From the NCBI GenBank assembly GCA_965249895.1, contig CBDFNC010000001.1, positions 992,001-1,056,000 on the forward strand: a stretch of DNA of 64,000 nucleotides, given 5' to 3'. Each line of letters starts with the position of its first letter. Position 1 is the stretch's first letter. This DNA is from CBDFNC01 sp965249895 (lineage in GTDB: Bacteria > Pseudomonadota > Gammaproteobacteria > Enterobacterales > CBDFNC01). This document shows, one piece after another, positions 27,648 to 39,071 of this stretch. Below the pieces are notes generated by a model. That model ran no database searches. It saw nothing but the letters and a program-made list of their open reading frames with translations, and had not been told where the DNA came from. Position numbers and translations under genes: made by a program.

Positions 27648-30560
27648 CTAGCTTGGTGTAGAAACAATAAAACGGAGTGAGTCCAGTTTCAACTGAGTAT
27701 GCTCAAGTATTTGAGATAACGCATTCTGTTGGGTCCGGATATAATCCACTTCTTCATCACGAATATTTGGATTGATGCCCTTTAGCAATTGGAGTCGCTC
27801 TGCTTCTTTGCCTAGGGTGTGATTCATCGCATCCTTGGCTTGCGCCACTATCTCGGCCATCGCTGTATTGGCATATTCTTCGCTCTTACCAATTAACCCG
27901 TGGATAACAGGTTGGGATGCATTCACTAATTTACTCCCCAGATGGCGATTTACCGGCGATAACTGGCGATCAAAAGAGTCAAACGTGACGTTTGGTGCGA
28001 GATCTTTCCCGTTTTTATCTAACAGTACGCGTATTGGTGTTGTCGGTAGGAAGCGTTGTAGCTGACTATGACTGGTTGCTTGAGCCTCGACTACATAGAT
28101 AAGTTCTAAGAAAATGGAACCCGCTGGTAGTGCTTTATTTTTTAGCAGTGCTGTTGAGGTGGCGCCGGTGTCAGAGCTGAGAATTAAATCCATTCCCCCA
28201 GTGATCATGGGGTGCTCCCAACTAAGGTATTGAACATCGTCCCTGCTTAACGCTGTTTTTCTATCGAAGGTAATCGTTGCTCCTTCCTGCGATAAGGCGG
28301 GGAAATTAGGCACTAACATATGTTCTGTAGGGTGGAGGACAATACAGTTCTCCCCTTTGTCATCCTGGTTAACACCCACGACATCAAACAGTTTAATTGC
28401 AAACAGAGCAAAATCAGGTTTGTTATCCTGTTTTTTCAGTTTGTCCAGCAAGTCACTTTTGTTTAATGCGCCCGATGAGTTGAGTTCGAGTAACTTATCT
28501 CGGCCTTGTTCCATTTGCGCTTTTAATTCACAATATCGCTGCTTGGTGGTATTCAGCAGTGTTTCTATGGTTTCTTGGTCCGGACTATCTGCAGCGAGCA
28601 ATGCAATCAAGTCGGTTTTGACCTCGTCATAGATAATCCTGCCGGCGGGGCAAGTTTTTTCGAAGGCATCCAGTCCCAAGTGGTACCAATCTGTTAACAA
28701 ACCCTGCACGGTTCCCTCTAAATAGGGGACGTGGATATCTATGTCGTGCTTTTGACCAATTCGATCAAGGCGACCAATTCTTTGTTCTAACAAGTCGGGG
28801 TTGATTGGTAAATCAAATAACACTAAATGATGTGCAAATTGGAAGTTACGGCCTTCTGAGCCAATTTCAGAGCAGAGTAAAACTTGGGCGCCATTTTCCT
28901 GTTGGGCAAAATAGGCTGCAGATCTGTCCCTTTCTATAATAGACAAGCCTTCATGGAAGACAGTAGCGCGAATCGCTTCTTTGGTTCTCAGTGATTCCTC
29001 AATCGCTAATGCAGTCGCTGCGTGTGCACAAATCACCAACACCTTTTCGTCTTGCAGCTGCTTTAGCGTATCCAGCAACCAGGAAATACGGGGATCGAAA
29101 TTACACCAGGAAGCACTTTCCCCTTCGAACTGCTGGTATATTTCTTCAGGATAAAGGAACTGTTTTGCTTTTTCTTCTAGGTTACCAGTGGCCCCCATCA
29201 TACGGCCAACCTTAATAGCTGTTTTATATTGGTCAGGTAAAGGGAGGGGGATAGCGTTTAATTTACGCTTGGGAAACCCTTTGATGGCGGAGCGAGTATT
29301 TCTAAACAAGACTCGGCCGGTACCATGGCGATCCAACAACTGAGCGACCAACTCGTGGACAGCGGCTTCCGATTTCTGATCATTGCCTGGCGTCGCAATG
29401 ATGTCTAACAAGGGCTCAATATTTTGCTCGGGTAAAAGAGCACTCAAGGTAGCGATATCTGCAGCATTAATCGTCTCGTCGGAAAGCAACTTATTAACTG
29501 CTTCGGCAACGGGTTGATATTGAGATTCCTCGGCGACAAAACTGTCGTAATCGAAAAAACGATCCCGATCAAGAATGCGTAGACGGGCAAAGTGGCTTTC
29601 ATGGCCTAATTGGTCGGGGGTTGCCGTGAGCAGTAATACGCCAGGTATTTCTTCTGCCAGCGCAGCAACTACCTGGTATTCCCTGCTTGGTTTTTCACTG
29701 TCCCATTTTAAGTGATGGGCTTCGTCGACTACCAACAGGTCCCATTCAGCATCCAGGGCTTGTTCAAAACGGCGCTTCTTTTTGCGTATGAAGTCGAGGC
29801 TGCAAAGTACCAGCTGTTCGGTTTCAAAAGGGTTATCCGAATCGGCAAAGGCTTCAATGCAACGCTCTTCATCAAAGATGCTGAAGTTAAGGTTGAAGCG
29901 GCGCATCATTTCTACCAGCCATTGATGCTGTAGTGTTTCCGGCACCAGGATCAATACACGCTTTGCTCGGCCTGAAATCACTTGTTGGTGGATAATCAAA
30001 CCTGCTTCGATGGTTTTACCCAGACCGACCTCATCGGCAAGTAAAACGCGGGGAGCATGCCTTCTGCCGACTTCTTCTGCAATATAAAATTGATGAGGGA
30101 TCAGATCGACTCTGGCCCCCATAAGCCCTCTTAAATCAGACTTCTGTTGCTCATATTGGTGGCACAAAGCGCGGTATCGCAAAACAAAACGTTCCAGGCG
30201 GTCGATTTTTCCGGCATAAAGCTTGTCCTGAGGTTTATTAAACTTAATAAAATTATTAAGGAAAGTTTCCTTTAGGGTACAGGTCTCTTCGGTATCGGCC
30301 CGGGTACCGTGGTAGGTGACCAGGCCATCTTCTTCCTTTATAGCTGCAACTTCGAGAGACCAGTCTTCATGACTAAGGATTTTGTCACCAATATTAAAAA
30401 TAACTCGAGTGACAGGAGCGTCGTCCTTTGCATAGTTTCTATTTTCGCCGCTGGCAGGAAACAATAATGTGACCATCCTTCCTTCTATTGCTACCACTGT
30501 GCCTAAACCTAAATCTGATTCGGTATCACTTATCCAACGTTGACCAAGTGCAAATGACAT
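27648..30560 (-). CDS. rapA: RNA polymerase-associated ATPase RapA
   Basis: SWI2/SNF2 ATPase that recycles RNA polymerase from stalled post-termination complexes. Two Tudor-like N-terminal folds (about 1-110) precede helicase lobe 1 with LADEVGLGKT (174-183) and DEAHHL, lobe 2 with SEIGSEGRNFQFA and QRIGRLDRIGQ, and a RapA-specific C-terminal region. 970 aa against 968 in E. coli, and full length. It is divergent from the rRNA operon. Confidence 0.96.
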   Translation of the reverse strand: MSFALGQRWISDTESDLGLGTVVAIEGRMVTLLFPASGENRNYAKDDAPVTRVIFNIGDKILSHEDWSLEVAAIKEEDGLVTYHGTRADTEETCTLKETFLNNFIKFNKPQDKLYAGKIDRLERFVLRYRALCHQYEQQKSDLRGLMGARVDLIPHQFYIAEEVGRRHAPRVLLADEVGLGKTIEAGLIIHQQVISGRAKRVLILVPETLQHQWLVEMMRRFNLNFSIFDEERCIEAFADSDNPFETEQLVLCSLDFIRKKKRRFEQALDAEWDLLVVDEAHHLKWDSEKPSREYQVVAALAEEIPGVLLLTATPDQLGHESHFARLRILDRDRFFDYDSFVAEESQYQPVAEAVNKLLSDETINAADIATLSALLPEQNIEPLLDIIATPGNDQKSEAAVHELVAQLLDRHGTGRVLFRNTRSAIKGFPKRKLNAIPLPLPDQYKTAIKVGRMMGATGNLEEKAKQFLYPEEIYQQFEGESASWCNFDPRISWLLDTLKQLQDEKVLVICAHAATALAIEESLRTKEAIRATVFHEGLSIIERDRSAAYFAQQENGAQVLLCSEIGSEGRNFQFAHHLVLFDLPINPDLLEQRIGRLDRIGQKHDIDIHVPYLEGTVQGLLTDWYHLGLDAFEKTCPAGRIIYDEVKTDLIALLAADSPDQETIETLLNTTKQRYCELKAQMEQGRDKLLELNSSGALNKSDLLDKLKKQDNKPDFALFAIKLFDVVGVNQDDKGENCIVLHPTEHMLVPNFPALSQEGATITFDRKTALSRDDVQYLSWEHPMITGGMDLILSSDTGATSTALLKNKALPAGSIFLELIYVVEAQATSHSQLQRFLPTTPIRVLLDKNGKDLAPNVTFDSFDRQLSPVNRHLGSKLVNASQPVIHGLIGKSEEYANTAMAEIVAQAKDAMNHTLGKEAERLQLLKGINPNIRDEEVDYIRTQQNALSQILEHTQLKLDSLRFIVSTPS

Positions 30561-30793
30561 TAGTTAGTATTCTCCTGAATGCCGTGTCTAAAAGGGCGGC
30601 TATATTACCTAAACCATAGTTCAGGATCACTAGGCAATTTCCACAAATAATAACTGGTACAAATTTCATCCAAATTGCACGAAAGCGACTATAGTTATGA
30701 AAGTCGAAAAATACTCCGTTGGTTAATTTCGCTACATATATAAGTATGGTTTTAGTTTAAAACTAAAAATTGGAAAAATAGTAGCTTTTAGTA
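30561..30793. other. Region between rapA and the rRNA promoters
   Basis: About 230 bp without a gene. From about 30700 on it becomes AT-rich and ends with a 9-bp-arm palindrome at 30750-30768 just upstream of rRNA promoter P1, as expected for an upstream activating region. Confidence 0.5.
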
Positions 30794-30821
30794 TTGCATT
30801 ATAAGTTCAGCTCTCTATAAT
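30794..30821 (+). promoter_or_regulatory. rRNA operon promoter P1
   Basis: TTGCAT (30794-30799), 16-bp spacer, consensus TATAAT (30816-30821), followed by a GC-rich discriminator GCGC typical of growth-rate-regulated promoters. The upstream 80 bp are AT-rich and may serve as an UP element. Confidence 0.75.
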
Positions 30822-30942
30822 GCGCAACCACTGAGACGGCAAGCCACCCCATACGGGACAAGGGCTGAAGCGATATAGGTCAGGCTAGAAACTGCGGTTT
30901 CAACCCTGGAAAGGAAATTGCAAACTTCTTCGGAATTAGCAG

Positions 30943-30970
30943 TTGACTTTCAAAACGGCTAGCGTAGTAT
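30943..30970 (+). promoter_or_regulatory. rRNA operon promoter P2
   Basis: TTGACT (30943-30948), 16-bp spacer, TAGTAT (30965-30970), followed by ACGC. The tandem P1/P2 arrangement about 150 bp apart is usual for rRNA operons. Confidence 0.75.
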
Positions 30971-31007
30971 ACGCAGCCCTGACGAGGCAAACAAGCGCCG
31001 ACTCAAC

Positions 31008-31020
31008 GCTCTTTAACAAT
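31008..31020 (+). promoter_or_regulatory. boxA antitermination site of the rRNA leader
   Basis: GCTCTTTAACAAT matches the NusB/NusE-binding boxA consensus and lies downstream of P2 and before 16S. Confidence 0.85.
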
Positions 31021-31247
31021 TTAATCAGACAATCTGTGTGGACACTCCAACAGTACTTGAGGCTCGCTAAGCAGCTTAGCTGCAAACGATTTTCTCAATA
31101 TTTTGGATGTTCGACAGAACGACTTTATGACCACTATCTATAGTGGGAATGAAAACCAGAATTCATTGAGCAGGATGTTTTTGCTTGCAAAACATCTCGT
31201 CCGACAATTTATTCGCTTGCGAATAAATGAGAGGGCAAAAAAACTTT

Positions 31248-32790
<1,543 letters not shown>

Positions 32791-32997
32791 CCTAAAGCGA
32801 CTCGAACTGTTGTCAACTCGCACTTTTACTTCGTAAAAGCTGCTGTTTGACCAGTCACATCTCTTCGAGATGTTCAGGGAGTGCCCACACAAATTGTCTG
32901 ATTAATTAAAGATGTGAAGTTTCTGGAATATGGCTGCTCACTAGCGTTCGCCTGATTCATAAACTGCTGAGAAACATGTTTCTCATATCGAGTTTAT

Positions 32998-33073
32998 GTC
33001 CCGTTCGTCTAGAGGCCTAGGACACCGCCCTTTCACGGCGGTAACACGAGTTCAAATCTCGTACGGGATACCA
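32998..33073 (+). tRNA. gltT: tRNA-Glu (anticodon UUC)
   Basis: 76-nt tRNA in the 16S-23S spacer with encoded CCA. The anticodon loop is CCTTTCAC with TTC at 34-36 and the D arm is as in E. coli tRNA-Glu. The acceptor stem GTCCCGT / ACGGGAT makes a G1-U72 wobble and the discriminator is A73. It is the only tRNA in this spacer. Confidence 0.97.
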
Positions 33074-33130
33074 TCTTTCTTACGAAAGATGGCGAACTAA
33101 GAAACCACCTTCGTATCGTGCTTGAAAGCA

Positions 33131-33179
33131 CAAAGCAATATAGCAACTTCGGTTGTGATTATATTGCTTTGCTTTTTTA
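33131..33179 (+). terminator. Terminator-shaped hairpin inside the 16S-23S spacer
   Basis: Arms CAAAGCAATATA (33131-33142) and TATATTGCTTTG (33160-33171), inner stem CAAC-TTCG-GTTG, followed by C and T6. It has the form of an intrinsic terminator, yet lies within the operon before 23S; rRNA antitermination would be needed to pass it. Confidence 0.5.
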
Positions 33180-33185
33180 AGCAAT

Positions 33186-33198
33186 TGCTCTTTAAAAA
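33186..33198 (+). promoter_or_regulatory. boxA-like site before 23S
   Basis: TGCTCTTTAAAAAT resembles boxA and lies between the terminator-shaped hairpin and 23S, as in other rRNA operons with a second boxA in the spacer. Confidence 0.7.
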
Positions 33199-33539
33199 TT
33201 TGGAAAGCTGATAAAGTTCATTGAATACATTAGTAACCACCATTTTGCGTTGCAAAATCGGTATGTTACGTATTATCACTTGGTGATAATACTCGATGTG
33301 TTTAATACCGAGTTGTTTCTTCGGAAACAATTCAAGCAATAGAAATAAATGTTAAGTGTTAAAACTTAGCACGTACTGAGTTTGTATTAGCGCCTTCTCA
33401 CACATTTACTTGGTAAATGATGTTGTTAGGCAGGTCGCTTTTACAAGTAAAAGCTCAGTTGTAGTTCGCAAGTGTCTTGGTAAAGACAAAGGATGCACGA
33501 AAGTGGGTCCTGCAATACGACACTGTTTAGGTGTTGTAT

Positions 33540-36428
<2,889 letters not shown>

Positions 36429-36683
36429 TACAACTCCTAAGCGGTGTTACGAAGTAACCCGCGCAGTTCCGGCAACATGTCGCAGACATGTGAGAGGAAA
36501 CTAAGCATTAGGGTGTTAATACCAAAAGATTACTTGCGAACTATTCACTTTTTGCTTGCAAAAAGTGAAGGTCTGGCAACACTTTTACGAAGTAAAGGTG
36601 TGAGAAGACAAAGAGCTGTTGCGAACTTTATCACTTCCAGATTTTAAAGCTCACGCGCTTAGCGCGAGAGCAAAACAAGTTAT

Positions 36684-36803
36684 CGCCTGGCGGCCATAGC
36701 ATTGTGGACCCACCTGACTCCATGCCGAACTCAGTAGTGAAACGCAATAGCGCCGATGGTAGTGTGGGGTTTCCCCATGTGAGAGTAGGACACTGCCAGG
36801 CAC
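36684..36803 (+). rRNA. rrf: 5S ribosomal RNA
   Basis: About 120 nt; the ends GCCTGGC and GCCAGGC pair, and the segment GAACTCAGTAGTGAAACGC is typical. It lies about 255 nt after 23S, and the intervening spacer holds three hairpins but no tRNA. Confidence 0.97.
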
Positions 36804-36810
36804 CAAATTG

Positions 36811-36843
36811 AAAAGCCCGATTCGCAAGAGTCGGGCTTTTTTA
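36811..36843 (+). terminator. rRNA operon terminator
   Basis: AAAAGCCCGA and TCGGGCTTTT form a 10-bp stem with a 10-nt loop, followed by further T residues. Confidence 0.9.
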
Positions 36844-36856
36844 TGTTTAGATTTTA

Positions 36857-37192
36857 TTAATCCTTATTGACTACGGCTATTAGCTCATAGCGTTTTTCGG
36901 GGGAAAGTAGGTAGAAGTAATGAATCAGCTGCCGCAATAGTAATGACTTATTGTTACCCTGAGTGGAAGACAGTTCAGTAAGCATATCAATAGAATTGTG
37001 AGTCAGAGAGAATGTCGCTTTTTTAAAGCTAGAGCTATCGAGAAGTGAAACGACTAAGGATATCCTTTCAATGTCTACAACCCTCAAGTAACTACCTGCA
37101 TAGCGATCAGAGCCGGTAATAAATTCCTCTGGGCTAATATTTTCCCTGATCCTATGATCTGTTGTTTTTTTAAGTCCGGCTAATCCCATCAT
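36857..37192 (-). CDS. Small ParA-linked protein with a C-terminal ribbon-helix-helix pattern
   Basis: A 111-aa protein I do not recognise by name. Residues 58-95 fit a ribbon-helix-helix fold: a strand (KKATFSLT), helix A (IDMLTELSSTQG), a turn NNKS and helix B (LLLRQLIHYFYLL). Such a protein next to ParA is usually a centromere- or operator-binding partner. Its ATG overlaps the parA stop by one base (TAATG), so the two are co-translated. The gene ends close to the rRNA operon terminator, convergent with it. DNA binding is inferred from pattern only. Confidence 0.65.
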   Translation of the reverse strand: MMGLAGLKKTTDHRIRENISPEEFITGSDRYAGSYLRVVDIERISLVVSLLDSSSFKKATFSLTHNSIDMLTELSSTQGNNKSLLLRQLIHYFYLLSPEKRYELIAVVNKD

Positions 37193-37839
37193 TAGGCCTC
37201 TAGCTGCAGAAATTCTTTAGCGATTGAACGTATTTCTTGTGCTGCTTTTCCATCAGGTTCTTTTTCTAAGACGGACAATCCTTTCTCTTCGCTATCATCA
37301 TAAACATTACGATTAAATGTTAGTGAGTTAAGAACTTGTAACCCGTAAGATTTACAGATCTCTTTCGCATCGAGGATCCTTTTGAACTGCGAAGGTAGCG
37401 CAGGGGACTGGGTTATTACCACGGCAGCCTCTATTTTTGGATTGACCATTTTACAGGTGCAAATTAGTTCCTCCATATGAGGTAACGTCTTTAAGTCTCT
37501 GCGCTTTGGCCGTAGAGGGATCAATGTGTGGGTTGCTACTGACATTGATGAACGTAGTGCTCTGGTATCTTGACCACCACAATCAACAACAACGAAGTCA
37601 TAGCGGTTGTGTAAGCTGAGCAGATCATTTCGAATGTTGCCATATAGCTGAACGCAGTTAATACCACTTAGCTCGGGGTTATCGTTTCTTTCCTGTATCC
37701 AATCTGAAGTAGTTCTTTGTGGGTCGCAATCCACCATCAGTACTTCGCCTTTAAGGTGGTTGGTGAGATATACAGAGAGGTTTTGCGCGAGACAACTCTT
37801 ACCACTGCCACCTTTTTCTCCGCCGATCAAAAGAATCAT
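37192..37839 (-). CDS. ParA/MinD-type P-loop ATPase
   Basis: A 215-aa ATPase with the deviant Walker A KGGSGKS (9-15), Walker A' segment VDCDPQRTTSDW and Walker B FVVVDCGG. It is shorter than chromosomal ParA/Soj and lacks an N-terminal DNA-binding domain, resembling plasmid type Ib ParA or orphan ParA-like proteins (ParC/PpfA, VirC1 type). The partner downstream is a small RHH-like protein and not ParB. TATAAT in the minus sense at 37908-37903 could be its -10. Role: positioning or segregation of some cargo, unspecified. Confidence 0.85.
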   Translation of the reverse strand: MILLIGGEKGGSGKSCLAQNLSVYLTNHLKGEVLMVDCDPQRTTSDWIQERNDNPELSGINCVQLYGNIRNDLLSLHNRYDFVVVDCGGQDTRALRSSMSVATHTLIPLRPKRRDLKTLPHMEELICTCKMVNPKIEAAVVITQSPALPSQFKRILDAKEICKSYGLQVLNSLTFNRNVYDDSEEKGLSVLEKEPDGKAAQEIRSIAKEFLQLEA

Positions 37840-38069
37840 GGTAAGTTCCTTTTAGCAATTTTGTTTTTGTACAGGCTGAATTGATATCAGGGGATTAAGC
37901 AAATTATAGGAGCTTAATGCTGGTTGTTTTTTAGTCTTGATTAAAGTGTGAGTAAGCTCAAATAATTCTGTTAATGGAAGATCATCAGATTCAGCTTATT
38001 TATTGCCTTCAGGTAAGGCGTATAACTAAATTCAGAAATAAATAAAAAAATAACTAATCGGAGGTTAAT
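37840..38069. other. Divergent parA / DyP intergenic region
   Basis: About 230 bp of AT-rich sequence between divergent genes. I looked for iterated ParB/RHH-type operator repeats and saw none that is clear by eye. Confidence 0.4.
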
Positions 38070-38981
38070 GTGAAGCCACAAGGCGCTGTGTTGTCAAATG
38101 GGAAACCCTTTGCTCAGTTTGTCACCCTAGTCGTATATAAAGGCAAAGAGCAAGAAGTGTGTTCTGCAATTCGGGACATATTAAAAATTATTAGAGATAT
38201 TGAGCAGGGTGATCCTCGGGCTCAAATATCCACTGCTCTGGGCTTTTCATATTCGCTCTGGCCTCGTTTGTTTAAAGAGCAACGACCTAAAGACTTGGTG
38301 CCCTTCACTGAAATGCAGGAGGCGTCGCGCCATTTTCCCGCGACCAAAGGGGATATATTACTGTTTTTGAAGTCTATGCGTATGGACCTTAATTTTCAGG
38401 TCGCTCGTTTAGTTGCTGCAAGAATGGATGGTATCGCCAAGGTTATTGAAGATATTCAGGGTTTTGATTACTTGGATGGGCGAGATATGGTCGACTTCGT
38501 AGACGGGACTGAAAACCCGGCGGATGAGAAGCGCGCGCAAGCGGTATTAGTGGCTGATGAAGATCCGCAATTTTCTGGTGGCGCATATATTACCACGCAG
38601 AGATACATTCATGATCTGCAACAGTGGAACAAGCTTAAAACTCAGGCTCAGGAAAAAATTATCGGCCGTAGCAAAGCCGATGATATAGAGCTTTCCGATG
38701 ATGAGAAACCAGCTTATGCCCACGTAAATAAAGGTAAAGCCACCGATGGGCAAGGAAAAGAAATCCCTATGTACCGTCAGAATATGCCGTACGGTAACAG
38801 TATGGAAAACGGCACTTACTTTATCGGATTTGCTAAGTCACCAGAAGTGATCAATATCGCCTTGCGAAAGATGGTTTATGCCGATGAGAATGGATTTTAT
38901 GACCGGCTACTCGACTATACAAAACCTGTCACCGGTGTGATTTATTTTGCCCCATCAATGGACTGGCTGGCCAACCTTTAA
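38070..38981 (+). CDS. DyP-type heme peroxidase (YfeX-like class)
   Basis: Dye-decolorising peroxidase of 303 aa, a heme protein using H2O2. The catalytic Asp145 lies in DFVDGTENP; the glycine that usually starts the GxxDG motif is Asp here. The proximal heme ligand is likely His218 (AYAHVNK), and the distal Arg is Arg236 in MYRQNMPYG. There is no signal peptide, so it is cytosolic. The start is GTG at 38070 with GGAGG at 38060-38064. No encapsulin gene lies beside it. The physiological substrate is unknown. Confidence 0.92.
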   Translation: MKPQGAVLSNGKPFAQFVTLVVYKGKEQEVCSAIRDILKIIRDIEQGDPRAQISTALGFSYSLWPRLFKEQRPKDLVPFTEMQEASRHFPATKGDILLFLKSMRMDLNFQVARLVAARMDGIAKVIEDIQGFDYLDGRDMVDFVDGTENPADEKRAQAVLVADEDPQFSGGAYITTQRYIHDLQQWNKLKTQAQEKIIGRSKADDIELSDDEKPAYAHVNKGKATDGQGKEIPMYRQNMPYGNSMENGTYFIGFAKSPEVINIALRKMVYADENGFYDRLLDYTKPVTGVIYFAPSMDWLANL

Positions 38982-39071
38982 TTATAGTGGCTGTTCCGGC
39001 CGCACTTTTGATTGCATTGTATCCTGTCTTTACTCAGAATCCCCTTATTCCCAAATAGTGAGTAATTTCCA

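Noticed and set aside
32820..33460. Repeated short hairpins as a possible CRISPR array
   Set aside because: Hairpin arms differ in sequence, spacing is irregular and there are no cas genes; they belong to the rRNA spacer.
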